A DNA stretch of 64,000 bases from Stappia taiwanensis (GTDB taxonomy: Bacteria > Pseudomonadota > Alphaproteobacteria > Rhizobiales > Stappiaceae), in NCBI RefSeq assembly GCF_014635285.1, contig NZ_BMCR01000004.1, positions 1-64,000 of the forward strand. The letters run 5' to 3'. The translations under genes and the position numbers were made by a program. Under the pieces are notes generated by a model. The model worked only from the letters and a program-made list of their open reading frames with translations. It made no database searches and was not told where the DNA came from. Below, piece by piece: positions 1-8,914 of this stretch. Positions within the stretch are counted from its first letter, which is position 1. Each line of letters opens with the position of its first letter.

Positions 1-2
1 TC

Positions 3-202
3 TCCTTCGTTGAGGAACAGGCTAACCCAAAATCGGGAACATCTCAGGGGAGCAGGTCACCGCCACCGGGGTTGTGCTCAGGGAGTTTTCCGCCGGCGGC
101 CATATCGAGCTCACCACCGCCAAGAGAACCACGGTCTTCTCCGCGCCGATGGAAGGCACGGCCAAGGCGCGCGCGGCGTTCCGGCAGGCCTGCGGTATCT
201 GA
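3..202 (+). pseudogene. 3' remnant of an unidentified gene, apparently frameshifted
   Basis: Reading from the left edge, one frame gives a protein-like segment (SFVEEQANPK) to about position 31. The neighbouring frame then continues plausibly (IGNISGEQVT to FRQACGI) to a TGA at 200-202. The second frame is blocked upstream by stops at 11-13 and 23-25, so one continuous product needs a shift near the short run CCCAAAA at 26-31. This may be a decayed gene, a sequencing slip or two unrelated open stretches. The family is not recognised. Most of the gene lies outside the window. Confidence 0.3.
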
Positions 203-264
203 TCGCCCTCCCCGCGCCCTCGCCAGGCCACAAAGGGTTTGCGCCGCTGCGGTCATGGTGTTAC

Positions 265-290
265 ATCCAGATCAATCGTCATATCTGGAT
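265..290 (+). promoter_or_regulatory. Probable ArsR operator upstream of the ars operon
   Basis: A perfect 8-bp inverted repeat, ATCCAGAT (265-272) and ATCTGGAT (283-290), has a 10-bp spacer and ends 10 bp before the arsR start codon. Size, symmetry and position fit an autoregulatory operator for a dimeric ArsR/SmtB winged-helix repressor. Binding is inferred from position only. Confidence 0.55.
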
Positions 291-300
291 TTACGGATAA

Positions 301-651
301 ATGGACACGCAATCGGCTCTCGCCGCCCTGGCGGCACTTGGTCAGGAAACCCGGCTTGAGGTGTTTCGCCTTCTGGTGCGGGCGGGCGAGGACGGCCTTC
401 CCGCCGGTGAAATCGCCCTGCGGCTCGGCGCGGTACAAAACACCGCCTCGGCGCATCTGAAGATCCTCACCCAGGCCGGGCTGATCCGCCCGGAGCGCGA
501 AGGCCGGTCGGTGCGCTATTTCGCCGACATGACCGGCTTTCGCGATCTGCTCGCCTTCCTGATGGAGGATTGCTGCAATGGCGCGCCGGAAATGTGCCGC
601 CCCGTGATCGATGCGGTGGTGTGCGACGGCACGCCCAAGCCCGCCTCCTGA
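301..651 (+). CDS. arsR: ArsR/SmtB-family arsenic-responsive repressor
   Basis: A 116-residue winged-helix repressor of the ArsR/SmtB family. It should bind its own promoter as a dimer and release it on binding As(III) or Sb(III). The helix-turn-helix lies around residues 33-62 ([20 protein letters not shown]). The sensor cysteines are near the C terminus, not in the recognition helix: a CC pair at 91-92 and C99 in CCNGAPEMC. This resembles the Acidithiobacillus ferrooxidans ArsR type rather than the R773 type. It heads an operon with acr3 and arsC, which supports the assignment. The start is the ATG just after the inverted-repeat operator; no strong Shine-Dalgarno is visible, so a very short leader is possible. 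Confidence 0.9.
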   Translation: MDTQSALAALAALGQETRLEVFRLLVRAGEDGLPAGEIALRLGAVQNTASAHLKILTQAGLIRPEREGRSVRYFADMTGFRDLLAFLMEDCCNGAPEMCRPVIDAVVCDGTPKPAS

Positions 652-731
652 CCGCGCTTTCCATCCTCTTTCGCGCGTGCCTTCCTTCCCGCGCATCGCT
701 CACATCGTCGCTTCCCAACCGGACCCTTCTC

Positions 732-1826
732 ATGACCGACAATCTCGCCGCAGCAGCGCCGCTTCCCGATGCCTCCGCCCTTCCCGCCGGCGGCATTGGC
801 TTTTTCGAAAAATGGCTCTCCGTCTGGGTGGCGCTGTGCATTGCCGCCGGGCTTTTGCTCGGTGCGTTCGCGCCCTCGGCCTTCGCCTTTCTGGCGAGCC
901 TTGAATATGCCTCGGTCAATCTCGTCGTTGCCGGGCTGATCTGGGCGATGGTGTTCCCGATGATGGTCAATGTCGATTTCGCCAGCCTGCGGCACATCGG
1001 CGACCGGCCCAAGGGGCTGGTGCTGACCCTTGTCGTCAACTGGCTGATCAAGCCCTTCACCATGGCCGCGCTCGGGGTGCTGTTCTTCGAGCATGTGTTC
1101 GCCGGCTGGATCGCTCCGGCGGATGCGCAAAGCTATATCGCCGGCCTGATCCTGCTCGGCGCGGCGCCCTGCACCGCCATGGTGTTCGTCTGGAGCCAGC
1201 TTACGCGCGGCGATCCGGCCTACACGCTGGTTCAGGTCTCGGCCAATGACGTCATCATGATCTTCGCCTTCGCGCCGATCGTCGCCCTACTGCTGGGGGT
1301 GACCGATATTGCCGTGCCGTGGGATACGCTGCTGCTCGCCACCGGGCTCTATGTGGCCATTCCACTGGCTGCCGGCGCGCTCACCCGCAAGCACCTGACC
1401 CGTGCCGCCGGCAACGGTGAGGGCGCAGAAGAGGCGGTTGCCCGTTTCACCGCGCGGCTGAAGCCGGTCTCGATCCTCGGGCTGCTGGCCACCGTGGTTC
1501 TGCTGTTCGGCTTTCAGGGCGAGGTGATCCTGCGCGATCCGCTGCTGATCGCCATGATTGCCGTGCCGCTATTGCTCCAGTCCTACGGCATCTTCCTTTT
1601 GGCTTATGCCGCCGCACGGGCCTGGAAGATCCCCTTCAACATCGCCGCCCCGTGCGCGCTGATCGGCACCTCGAATTTCTTCGAACTGGCGGTGGCGGTG
1701 GCCATCAGCCTGTTCGGCCTCCACTCCGGCGCGGCGCTGGCCACCGTTGTCGGCGTTCTGGTGGAAGTGCCGGTGATGTTGTCGCTGGTCGCCTTCGCCA
1801 ACCGCACCCGCCACTGGTTCGCCTGA
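732..1826 (+). CDS. acr3: ACR3-family arsenite efflux permease
   Basis: A 364-residue polytopic membrane protein of the ACR3 (BASS superfamily) arsenite exporters, with about ten hydrophobic segments from residue 30 onward. It should extrude As(OH)3 across the inner membrane by antiport. The signature [13 protein letters not shown] contains the cysteine (C147) typically essential in this family, and GTSNFFELA carries the conserved acidic residue E318 in a late helix. The reading frame is open further upstream, but that part overlaps arsR, and the ATG at 732 gives a normal N terminus. It lies 80 bp after arsR and 30 bp before arsC. The detoxification logic is reduction by ArsC, then export here. 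Confidence 0.93.
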   Translation: MTDNLAAAAPLPDASALPAGGIGFFEKWLSVWVALCIAAGLLLGAFAPSAFAFLASLEYASVNLVVAGLIWAMVFPMMVNVDFASLRHIGDRPKGLVLTLVVNWLIKPFTMAALGVLFFEHVFAGWIAPADAQSYIAGLILLGAAPCTAMVFVWSQLTRGDPAYTLVQVSANDVIMIFAFAPIVALLLGVTDIAVPWDTLLLATGLYVAIPLAAGALTRKHLTRAAGNGEGAEEAVARFTARLKPVSILGLLATVVLLFGFQGEVILRDPLLIAMIAVPLLLQSYGIFLLAYAAARAWKIPFNIAAPCALIGTSNFFELAVAVAISLFGLHSGAALATVVGVLVEVPVMLSLVAFANRTRHWFA

Positions 1827-1856
1827 TCGCCGCCACCCGCAACGGAGACAATCCCC

Positions 1857-2261
1857 ATGTCCGTCACCATCTACCACAACCCGGACTGCGGCACCTCGCG
1901 CAACACCCTGGCCATGCTGCGCGCGGCCGGAGAAAGGCCCGAGGTGATCGAATACCTGAAGACACCGCCAAGCCGGGAGCGGCTCGTTGCGCTGCTGGCG
2001 GCCATGGCTATCCCGCCGCGCCAGCTCCTGCGTCAGAAGGGAACGCCCTATGACGCGCTGGGGCTGGACGACCCCAGCCTGACTGACGACCAGTTGATCG
2101 ATGCCATGGTCGCTCATCCGCTCTTGATCAACCGGCCAATCGTCGAGACACCGCGCGGCACGCGGCTGTGCCGCCCCTCCGAAACGGTTCTGGAGCTGTT
2201 GCCGCCAGGGGCGCTTCGCCGGTTCACCAAGGAAGACGGCGAGGTCATCACCTTCGCGTGA
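1857..2261 (+). CDS. arsC: Glutaredoxin-coupled arsenate reductase ArsC
   Basis: A 134-residue cytoplasmic arsenate reductase of the glutaredoxin-dependent (plasmid R773) class. The catalytic cysteine is C11 in HNPDCGTSRN. The three arginines that stabilise arsenate in this family are visible as R59, R93 (INRP) and R106 (CRPSE), matching E. coli spacing shifted by one. It reduces As(V) to As(III) using glutathione and glutaredoxin, giving the substrate for the adjacent ACR3 pump. Length is close to the 140-residue family norm. The glutathione reductase gene about 4 kb downstream would feed the same thiol system, though it is not in this operon. Confidence 0.94.
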   Translation: MSVTIYHNPDCGTSRNTLAMLRAAGERPEVIEYLKTPPSRERLVALLAAMAIPPRQLLRQKGTPYDALGLDDPSLTDDQLIDAMVAHPLLINRPIVETPRGTRLCRPSETVLELLPPGALRRFTKEDGEVITFA

Positions 2262-2280
2262 AGGCCCGTCCGCGAAGGGC

Positions 2281-2832
2281 TCAGTCCGCCGCCGCATTGA
2301 TGGTGTCGGACTGCAACACGTCGCCCGGCGCGATGCCGAGCCGCGCGGCCAGGCCGCCCTTGACCTCAAGCACGAAGCGCACCTCGGCCCGCGAGGGCAC
2401 CAGCTCTTCGGACAGCGGCGTCGCCTCCCGGGCGATATGGGCGATCCGGCCGGAGGCCTCGACAAACAACATATCAAGCGGGATCAGCGTGTTCTTCATC
2501 CAGAAGAAAACCTCCTTCTCCTTCTTGAAGTCGAACAGCATCCCCTGATCGTCCGCCAGCGCGGTACGATGCATCAGCCCGGTGGCGCGGGCCGCCGGTG
2601 TGTCCGCGATCTCCACCTCGAAGCGATGACGGCCGGTCTGGGAGACCACCAGCAGCGGCTCGCGCCGCAGGGCAGCGGTCTCGCCGGCTTCGGTGCTTGC
2701 GGGTGCGCCCCAGGAAAGGATCAGCAGCGCGCCGCCAAGAACCAGCTTGCGAAGGGCCGCACGCAGCGCCGCGGCCCTGCCGTCGGCAGACAGGCGAGCG
2801 GGTCTGCGAAATCCGGGAAACGAGATGTCCAT
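2281..2832 (-). CDS. DUF192 family exported protein
   Basis: A 183-residue protein of the DUF192 family, convergent with the ars operon (19 bp gap). An N-terminal hydrophobic stretch (KLVLGGALLILSWGAPAS, about residues 30-47) suggests a signal or anchor, so it probably acts in the envelope. The family core is clear: RATGLMHRTALADDQGMLF, then FFWMKNTLIPLDMLFV, and a C-terminal VLEVKGGLAARLGI stretch before GDV. The biochemical role of DUF192 is not established. The frame is open upstream to 2943; I chose the ATG at 2832 because it puts the signal-like segment near the N terminus. Confidence 0.85.
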   Translation of the reverse strand: MDISFPGFRRPARLSADGRAAALRAALRKLVLGGALLILSWGAPASTEAGETAALRREPLLVVSQTGRHRFEVEIADTPAARATGLMHRTALADDQGMLFDFKKEKEVFFWMKNTLIPLDMLFVEASGRIAHIAREATPLSEELVPSRAEVRFVLEVKGGLAARLGIAPGDVLQSDTINAAAD

Positions 2833-2982
2833 GGTCACGGTCAGCCATATCCTGAAAGCTGCGCCCGCCGCAACTTCACCGGCCCTCCGGCATAGCGACA
2901 AGCAGTCTCCCGTCAAGGTGACGGCGAATGATGCGCCGTGCAAGTTTCCTAGACAATGCGAGGCCGGCGGGCGCCTGTGCCC

Positions 2983-3567
2983 TCAATGGGAGGCGGGAAT
3001 ATGCACGCCTTCACCGTCAGGGCGGATTTCCGCGGCCATTCGCCCCTTGGGGCCCTGGCCGAAGCGCACGAGCACCGTCTGCCCGGGGCGCAGCTCGGTG
3101 ATGCCGTAGCGTCGCAGGGTTTCCATGTGCACGAAAATGTCTTCCGTGCCCTCGCCCTCGGTGACGAAACCGAAGCCCTTGATGCGGTTGAACCACTTCA
3201 CCGTGGCGCGAACGTAGCCGCCTTCGGGCGTCACCTGCACATGGGTGCGCGATGGCGGCATCTGGGAGGGGTGGATGGCGGTCGATTCGTCCATCGACAG
3301 GATGCGGAAGGCTTGCAGGCCGCGCGTGCCCGGCACCACTTCGCAGACGATCCGCGCGCCCTCGTAGGCGGTGCGATAGCCATCGCGGCGCAGGCAGGTG
3401 ACATGCAGCAGGATATCGCCGAGGTCCTCGTCGGGGACGATGAACCCGTAGCCCTTGGCCACATCGAACCACTTGATCGAGCCGGCAACCTCCAGCAGAT
3501 CGACACCGGGTTCCTCCGATCCCGTATCGTGTCGCGTCGCCGCTGCCTTTGCCATCAAGTCCTTCAT
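2983..3567 (-). CDS. Double cold-shock-domain protein
   Basis: A 194-residue protein with two cold-shock domains in tandem, a layout common in Alphaproteobacteria. The first (about residues 27-90) has the RNP1-like [19 protein letters not shown]. The second (about 120-185) has [20 protein letters not shown] followed by [14 protein letters not shown]. Each should form an OB-fold that binds single-stranded RNA or DNA, so it is a likely RNA chaperone or stress regulator. The linker is Pro/Thr-rich. The start is uncertain between the ATG at 3567 and one at 3555, which has AAGGAC just upstream. It is transcribed away from gloA, with a shared 289-bp upstream region. Confidence 0.88.
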   Translation of the reverse strand: MKDLMAKAAATRHDTGSEEPGVDLLEVAGSIKWFDVAKGYGFIVPDEDLGDILLHVTCLRRDGYRTAYEGARIVCEVVPGTRGLQAFRILSMDESTAIHPSQMPPSRTHVQVTPEGGYVRATVKWFNRIKGFGFVTEGEGTEDIFVHMETLRRYGITELRPGQTVLVRFGQGPKGRMAAEIRPDGEGVHIPASH

Positions 3568-3856
3568 TCGTCCATGCCCCTGATACGCCGTAAGCTGGAT
3601 CCTCTTGCGCGGACACCGCAATACAACGATTCCACACCTGAAGGATAACACTGCCGCGTTGCCGGACCAGATAATTCTTCGAATTCACTGTCGGCAAGTC
3701 CATCTCAGTGTGCGGTGAAAGCGCCGATTCGCCAAGCCGCCGCGCTTTGGAGCGCCCGAGGCGGCGTGCTTCTGCCAGAAAAACACCGGCCGCCCATTGA
3801 TGTCCGGCCTCTGCGCCATATGCTGTTGCCGACCCATCGCCAACAACGAGGCTTTC

Positions 3857-4297
3857 ATGCGTTACTTGCACACTATGGTTCGCGTCCGCGACATCGACGA
3901 ATCGCTGAAGTTTTACTGCGACGCGTTCGGACTGGAGGAAGCGCGCCGCATTGACAATGAAAAGGGCCGCTTCACCCTGATCTTCCTCGCCGCACCGGGA
4001 GATCTGGACGCGGTGCGCAAGGGACAGGCGCCCGCCCTTGAACTCACCTACAACTGGGACCCGGAGGAATACACCGGCGGGCGCAATTTCGGCCATCTCG
4101 CCTATGAGGTGGAGGATATCTACGCCACCTGCGAGAAGCTGCAGAAGGCCGGGGTGACGATCAACCGCCCGCCGCGCGACGGCCACATGGCCTTTGTTCG
4201 CTCTCCCGACAACATCTCGATCGAGCTTTTGCAGAAGGGCGAGGCGCTGGCGCCCCGCGAACCCTGGGCCTCGATGGAAAACACCGGAAGCTGGTAA
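3857..4297 (+). CDS. gloA: Lactoylglutathione lyase (glyoxalase I)
   Basis: A 146-residue VOC-superfamily glyoxalase I that converts the methylglyoxal-glutathione hemithioacetal to S-lactoylglutathione. The metal ligands at the family positions are visible: H5 (MRYLH), E62 (ALELTYNW), H80 ([10 protein letters not shown]) and E123 (SIELLQKG). This matches the Ni-type bacterial GloA. The length is normal. The ATG at 3857 places the first ligand at residue 5, as in characterised enzymes, and excludes a 20-codon upstream extension. It stands alone between the cold-shock gene and tRNA-Glu. Confidence 0.93.
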   Translation: MRYLHTMVRVRDIDESLKFYCDAFGLEEARRIDNEKGRFTLIFLAAPGDLDAVRKGQAPALELTYNWDPEEYTGGRNFGHLAYEVEDIYATCEKLQKAGVTINRPPRDGHMAFVRSPDNISIELLQKGEALAPREPWASMENTGSW

Positions 4298-4442
4298 CCG
4301 GAAAAATGGGCGGAAAACTGCGGTTCTTCCGCCCTCCCCGGCAGAACTATCAACACCAAAATGCGAAACTGTGGATGACGTTGCAGATCCCCTCTTGCCG
4401 GGAAGAAAAAAGCCCCCTATAAACCGCGCACATCGGCAGCGG

Positions 4443-4518
4443 GCGCCCATCGTCTAGCGGTCTAGGACGCCGCCCTTTCACGGCGGAAACACGGGTTCGA
4501 GTCCCGTTGGGCGTACCA
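4443..4518 (+). tRNA. tRNA-Glu (anticodon TTC)
   Basis: A 76-nt cloverleaf including an encoded CCA end. The acceptor arm is GCGCCCA paired with TGGGCGT, closed by a G-T pair at the first position. The anticodon stem is CCGCC/GGCGG around loop CTTTCAC, giving anticodon TTC (Glu). The T arm is CGGGTTCGAGTCCCG. Confidence 0.95.
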
Positions 4519-4594
4519 TCTTCCTCTGGTCGGCACTTGTTGTTCGACCGGACGTGCTGCCGAAGATTTCCGGACCATCGTTGCCAATGCATCA

Positions 4595-4614
4595 GCCGGG
4601 CCTTTTGGCCCGGC
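4595..4614. other. Perfect hairpin between tRNA-Glu and the 5-FTHF cyclo-ligase gene
   Basis: GCCGGGCC, a TTTT loop and GGCCCGGC form a perfect 8-bp stem. No T-run follows on either strand, so it is not a typical intrinsic terminator. It may still shape the end of the tRNA transcript or the leader of the next gene. Confidence 0.5.
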
Positions 4615-4717
4615 GGTCCCGGCCTTGCGCTTCAGCGCCGCTGTGCGCACCTCCCCTTTCATCAGACCGCCCTCCCGTGTCATCCTTGCCGGACCAGCAG
4701 TGGATCGGGAGCAGGAC

Positions 4718-5383
4718 ATGACGGCGGCAGATGACAGCGACCCCCCCGGCACCTACGCCTCACCGCCCTGCTTCATGCATGAGCTGGGCCCGGACGGACG
4801 CCCGGTGATGGCGACAGAGGGTCCGCAGATCTCGCGGGATCTCTCCCGCTGGCGCAAGGCCACCCGCGAACGCCTGATTGCCGAGCGCCTCGCCCTGACA
4901 GCGGAGACGCGCCAGCAGATCTCCGAGCGGATCGCCCACCGCCTCGACGCGGCGCTCCATCCGCTTGCAGGACACACAATCGGCCTCTACTGGCCATTCC
5001 GGGGCGAACCGGACCTTCGCCCCTGGATCAAGACCCTCGTTGCCCACGGCGCCCGGACCGCCCTTCCGGTCGTCACCGCCAAGGGCCAGCCGCTGGAGTT
5101 CCGCCTCTGGCAACCCGGCGACCCGCTGGAAAAAGGCGTGTGGAACATTCCCATTCCCACCGAAGGGGCCATTGTCGCCCCGGATGTGCTCGTCGCGCCA
5201 CTGGTCGGCTTCGACGCTGCGGGCTACCGGCTCGGCTATGGCGGCGGGTTCTACGACCGGACCCTGCGCGCCATGCCGCACACACCGAAGATCATTGGGG
5301 TGGGCTACGAAATCAGCCGCCTGCCGACCATCTACCCGCAATGGCACGACGTTCCGATGGATGCGCTCATCGTCGAGGGCTAG
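4718..5383 (+). CDS. ygfA: 5-formyltetrahydrofolate cyclo-ligase
   Basis: A 221-residue 5,10-methenyl-THF synthetase, converting 5-formyl-THF and ATP to methenyl-THF in the cytoplasm. The conserved nucleotide and substrate motif LGYGGGFYDRTL lies near residue 175. The N-terminal SRWRKATRERLIAERLAL helix region is typical. About 35 extra residues precede it (SPPCFMHELGP), an extension I recall from other alphaproteobacterial members. The ATG at 4718 follows GGGAGCAGGAC, a good ribosome site. Functionally it joins the folate C1 genes of the 40-62 kb island, although it is not adjacent. Confidence 0.92.
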   Translation: MTAADDSDPPGTYASPPCFMHELGPDGRPVMATEGPQISRDLSRWRKATRERLIAERLALTAETRQQISERIAHRLDAALHPLAGHTIGLYWPFRGEPDLRPWIKTLVAHGARTALPVVTAKGQPLEFRLWQPGDPLEKGVWNIPIPTEGAIVAPDVLVAPLVGFDAAGYRLGYGGGFYDRTLRAMPHTPKIIGVGYEISRLPTIYPQWHDVPMDALIVEG

Positions 5384-5640
5384 GGTCTAGACCGAAACGG
5401 TCACCTTGCATTGGCGGCCGCCACGTAGCAGCCGAAAGACGTAAATATTTTACCGATAATTTTCAAGCATTTGCAGCTTTGGACGGCTGCGTTGCAATTC
5501 GCAAAAGTGACAAGGCCATTTCGCGCAGATTCCCGGAGGCCATCGTCAAGCTTTGGGAGATTTCATCAGCTTTCACAGCATTTTGCAGAATGGCACGCGC
5601 ACAACCCGGTTGGCACGCTTTTTGGTTTGTATAGAGCAAG

Positions 5641-5815
5641 CCGGAACGAACATGGTCGAGGAAGGTCAGCCCGACACCACCACGTTCCGGACAAAACCGC
5701 GATGCCCCATCGACAAATGATCGCGGACATATAAAAACTCCCGGCGCCCACCGGATCGGTCCCGTCCCGTCAACTCCACCCCTGACGGCCCCGACCCACC
5801 GGTGGGCGTATTTCT
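5641..5815 (+). ncRNA. Candidate structured small RNA ending in an intrinsic terminator
   Basis: The 588-bp gap after the cyclo-ligase gene has no convincing gene but carries three ordered hairpins on the plus strand. An 8-bp stem pairs 5641-5648 with 5683-5690 (CCGGAACG/CGTTCCGG). A 7-bp stem pairs 5698-5704 with 5720-5726. A 10-bp stem pairs 5745-5754 with 5799-5808 (CGCCCACCGG/CCGGTGGGCG) and is followed by TATTTCTTTT. A TATAGA hexamer at 5630-5635 sits just upstream, though no good -35 box is spaced from it. It could be a small RNA of about 175 nt or merely an elaborate terminator region. No known RNA family was recognised. Confidence 0.4.
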
Positions 5816-5880
5816 TTTCCCCGCCCCCCCGTCATCGTCCCGCTTCGCCGCAGAGCCGCACTGACCGGCAGACGGGCGAC

Positions 5881-5915
5881 AAACAAAAACGGGCGGGCAC
5901 CGCAGCACCCGCCCG
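5881..5915 (-). terminator. Intrinsic terminator of the rpiA-DUF2059-gor operon
   Basis: On the minus strand an 8-bp GC stem (CGGGCGGG 5908-5915 with CCCGCCCG 5890-5897) is followed by GTTTTTGTTT. It lies 57 bp past the gor stop codon and in its direction. Confidence 0.85.
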
Positions 5916-5971
5916 CGAAGGCATTTCGTTGGCGCCCGGAAGGCCCGGGCTTGCCGATCGGAGCGCCGACC

Positions 5972-7345
5972 TCAGGCGCGGATACGTTCGCTCGGCTCGC
6001 GCATGGTCACCAGCTCTTCCGCCGCTGTCGGGTGCACCGCCATGGTGCTGTCGAAATCGGCCTTGGTCGCCCCCATGCGCAAGGCAACGCCCAGCACCTG
6101 GGACAGTTCGCCCGCATCGGCACCGAGCACATGAACCCCAAGCACCCGGTCGCTGTCCGGCTCCACCAGCATCTTCATCAGCATCTTTTCTTCACGGCCG
6201 GACAGGGTGTGCTTCATCGGCCGGAAGGCGGCGCGGTAGACATCGACGGCGCCGTAACGGGCCACCGCCTCTTCCTGGGTGAGACCGACGGTGCCAATTT
6301 CCGGCTGCGAGAACACGGCGGTGGGGATCATGTCATGATCCGTGCTCCAGGGCTTGCCACCAAACACCGTGTCGGCGAAGGCATGGCCCTCACGGATCGC
6401 CACCGGCGTCAGGTTCACCCGGTCCGTCACGTCTCCGACCGCATAGATCGAGGGCACATTGGTGCGCGAATTCTCGTCCACCTCGATGGCGCCGGACGCG
6501 GACACGGCCACGCCGGCCGCCTCCAGGCCGAGGCCGGAGGTGTTCGGCCGGCGGCCGATCGCGAACATGATCCGATCAGCGGCGAGGGTTTCCCCCCCGT
6601 GCGTCTGGCCGATCAGCCCATCCGGTCCCTTTTCGATGGAGGCGAAGGTGTCGCCGCAGATCACGCGGATGCCCTTGCGCTCCATCTCCTCGTGCAACAT
6701 CTTGCGCAGATCGCCGTCGAAGCCGCGCAGGATCTCCTCGCCGCGATAAAGCAGCGTGGTTTCGGCTCCGAGACCGTTGAAGATGCCGGCGAACTCGACG
6801 GCGATATAGCCGCCGCCGGCCACCACCACCCGCTTCGGAAAATCAGCAAGATGGAACGCCTCATTGGAGGTGATCACGTGCTCGCCGCCGGGAAGACCGG
6901 CATCGACATTGGGGGTCGCGCCGACCGCGATCAGGATCGTCTTGGCACGGATCCGCCGATCGTCGGAGAGGATATGCACCGTGTGCTCATCCTCCAGCAC
7001 GGCGCGGCTGTCGAACAGCTCCACGCCGGCCCGCTCCAGATTGCGACGATAAACGCCCTCCAGACGCGCGATCTCGCGGTCCTTGGCATCGATCAGCTTT
7101 TCCCAGTTGAACTGCCGCTCGCCGACCTGCCAGCCGAAACCGGCCGCGTCCTCGAACTCCTCGGAGAACTTGGAGGCATAGACAAAAAGTTTCTTGGGAA
7201 CACAGCCACGGATGACACAGGTGCCGCCGTAGCGATACTCCTCGGCGATGCCAACCCGTGCCCCATAGCCAGCGGCGATACGCGCGGCGCGAACGCCGCC
7301 CGATCCGCCGCCAATGACGAAAAGATCATAATCGAAATCGGTCAT
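5972..7345 (-). CDS. gor: Glutathione-disulfide reductase
   Basis: A 457-residue class I pyridine-nucleotide disulfide oxidoreductase that regenerates GSH from GSSG with NADPH. The FAD Rossmann motif VIGGGSGGVRAA is at residues 10-21. The redox-active pair is C43/C48 in GGTCVIRGCVPKK. A second dinucleotide motif (VVAGGGYIAVEFAGIF) lies mid-protein, and the dimerisation-domain HPTAAEE with catalytic His-Glu is near the C terminus. The VIRGC form marks glutathione reductase rather than lipoamide dehydrogenase. It is the last gene of an rpiA-DUF2059-gor block, 51 bp after the DUF2059 gene, and is followed by a strong terminator. Confidence 0.95.
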   Translation of the reverse strand: MTDFDYDLFVIGGGSGGVRAARIAAGYGARVGIAEEYRYGGTCVIRGCVPKKLFVYASKFSEEFEDAAGFGWQVGERQFNWEKLIDAKDREIARLEGVYRRNLERAGVELFDSRAVLEDEHTVHILSDDRRIRAKTILIAVGATPNVDAGLPGGEHVITSNEAFHLADFPKRVVVAGGGYIAVEFAGIFNGLGAETTLLYRGEEILRGFDGDLRKMLHEEMERKGIRVICGDTFASIEKGPDGLIGQTHGGETLAADRIMFAIGRRPNTSGLGLEAAGVAVSASGAIEVDENSRTNVPSIYAVGDVTDRVNLTPVAIREGHAFADTVFGGKPWSTDHDMIPTAVFSQPEIGTVGLTQEEAVARYGAVDVYRAAFRPMKHTLSGREEKMLMKMLVEPDSDRVLGVHVLGADAGELSQVLGVALRMGATKADFDSTMAVHPTAAEELVTMREPSERIRA

Positions 7346-7396
7346 TCAGCGTATCTCCAGTGCGCGAGCAGCATCCCCGCAGGGGCGTTCGACCGA

Positions 7397-7909
7397 TTAC
7401 TCGGTCTTCGCCGCCTGACGCTTGGTCAGCTCTTCGCGCACCAAGGTCACCATTTCCGTGGAAATCGCATCGCCCCACTGCTTGGCCGCACCGATCGACA
7501 GCGCCCGAAGCTCCGGCTCGACGCGGGAATACTTCTGGCCGAGCGGCGACTTGTAGAAGGCGGTGAGCTGGTTCAGCTCCTCGATGGAGAAGCGACGAGC
7601 CCAGACCTCGAACACCACTTTGTTCAGCTCCGGACGACGCGACGCAAGCGACAGCGCCACCTCGTTGACGATCTCGTCGATCATCGCCGTGTTGGCCGGA
7701 TCGCGCTGGATGAACAGGGTGCGGGTGCGCTCGGCCATCAGCGGCAGCACGTTGTCGAAGGCGCGGATCGCATTGGATGCGAACACGGTCTCGCGGGCTG
7801 CGGCAAGATGGTCCTCGGGAATCGTCTCCTGCGCCTGCAGCGGCAGAGCGGCGCCCATGAACAGCGCCGAAGCGGCGACCAGCAGGGTCTTGCGAGCGAT
7901 ACGGATCAT
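7397..7909 (-). CDS. DUF2059 family exported protein
   Basis: A 170-residue protein with a clear signal peptide (RKTLLVAASALFMGAALPLQ then AQA) and therefore probably periplasmic. The mature part is helical. Its C-terminal half holds the DUF2059 core, including RRFSIEELNQLTAFYKSPLGQKY, where the FY-SPxG element is diagnostic. The function is unknown. GGAG lies 6 nt before the ATG at 7909, which excludes the slightly longer frame. In my knowledge this gene commonly sits between rpiA and gor in Rhizobiales, as it does here. Confidence 0.88.
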   Translation of the reverse strand: MIRIARKTLLVAASALFMGAALPLQAQETIPEDHLAAARETVFASNAIRAFDNVLPLMAERTRTLFIQRDPANTAMIDEIVNEVALSLASRRPELNKVVFEVWARRFSIEELNQLTAFYKSPLGQKYSRVEPELRALSIGAAKQWGDAISTEMVTLVREELTKRQAAKTE

Positions 7910-7968
7910 TAAAAACTCCATTGGCAAAGGGCATCGGCAGGGGGTTGGCTTACCCGGCCAGCCCGGTT

Positions 7969-8664
7969 TTATCCGGCGGCCGGGGTCAGGCGGTCCACGC
8001 CATCGGGTCCGGCGACATAGGCGGCATCGGCAATGCCGATGAACAGGCCATGATCGACGACACCGGGGATCCTCAAAAGGGCTTCCGACACCGCGACAGG
8101 GTCGTGTATCTGCCCCAGTTCCACGTCAAAAATGTGATGCTGACCATCGGTCACGAACGGCTCGGTGCCACCGCGCAGTGCCGGCACCGCCGAATAGCCG
8201 AGCGCGGCCAGCGCGCTTTCGATGGAATGGCGCGTCGCGCGCAGGCCGAAGGGAACAACCTCGATCGGCAGGGCAAAGGCACCAAGGCACGACACCCGCT
8301 TGCCCGCATCGGCGATCACCACCATACGCGTGGAGGCGGTGGCAACGATCTTCTCGCGCAGCAAGGCGCCGCCGCCGCCCTTGATCAGGGTCAGCCTGGC
8401 ATCCAGCTCGTCGGCGCCATCGACAGTCAGGTCCAGTTCCGGACAGTTTTCCAGGGTCTCCAGCCGGATTCCCTCTTCCCGGGCGAGCGCGGCCGTGCGT
8501 TCGGAGGTCGGAACGCCGACCACATCGAGGCCGCCGCGCACCCGCGCGCCGAGACCGCGCACAAAATGCTCCGCCGTGGAACCGGTGCCGATCCCCAGCC
8601 GCATGCCGGATTGCACCTCGCCTAGCGCCGCTTCCGCAGCCAGTCGCTTCAGATCTTCGCTCAT
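7969..8664 (-). CDS. rpiA: Ribose-5-phosphate isomerase A
   Basis: A 231-residue cytoplasmic isomerase interconverting ribose-5-phosphate and ribulose-5-phosphate in the pentose-phosphate pathway. Family motifs appear in order: [12 protein letters not shown] (phosphate loop), [17 protein letters not shown] and [14 protein letters not shown]. The length matches E. coli RpiA. The frame is open upstream to 8793, but the ATG at 8664 gives the family-typical N terminus ([12 protein letters not shown]). It heads the block with DUF2059 and gor; linking pentose-phosphate NADPH supply with glutathione reduction makes functional sense. Confidence 0.95.
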   Translation of the reverse strand: MSEDLKRLAAEAALGEVQSGMRLGIGTGSTAEHFVRGLGARVRGGLDVVGVPTSERTAALAREEGIRLETLENCPELDLTVDGADELDARLTLIKGGGGALLREKIVATASTRMVVIADAGKRVSCLGAFALPIEVVPFGLRATRHSIESALAALGYSAVPALRGGTEPFVTDGQHHIFDVELGQIHDPVAVSEALLRIPGVVDHGLFIGIADAAYVAGPDGVDRLTPAAG

Positions 8665-8914
8665 CAAGTCCGTTCTTTCCAAATATCGATGCGCGTGAAG
8701 CGCCAGCGAGCGCGGGTTTAGCATGGGACGGCAGCGGCGCAAAGGGAAGCTGGCCGACGCACCGCCGCTCCACATGCGTGCCTTTGCAACCAAAGAACAA
8801 CCTGACGCAGGCTCATTCTGTTTCGTTAACCATCAATTTAAGAGACCGCGTGCAGAATTCACAAAATTTAAAATCTCATCCCTTGGGGAAGTTTCCGCAT
8901 CCGGAGAACTTTCA

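Noticed and set aside
4519-4717. 6S RNA gene upstream of the cyclo-ligase
   Set aside because: The region has one short perfect hairpin but no long rod with a central bubble, and I could not build a 6S-like fold.
5611-5627. Sigma-54 promoter suggested by TGGCACG followed by TTGGT
   Set aside because: The -12 element would need GC where the sequence has GG, and no sigma-54-type gene follows.
5951-7912. A 653-codon open frame on the plus strand opposite gor and the DUF2059 gene
   Set aside because: It is antisense to gor with its clear active site, and the translation has a His/Gly/Arg-rich shadow composition.
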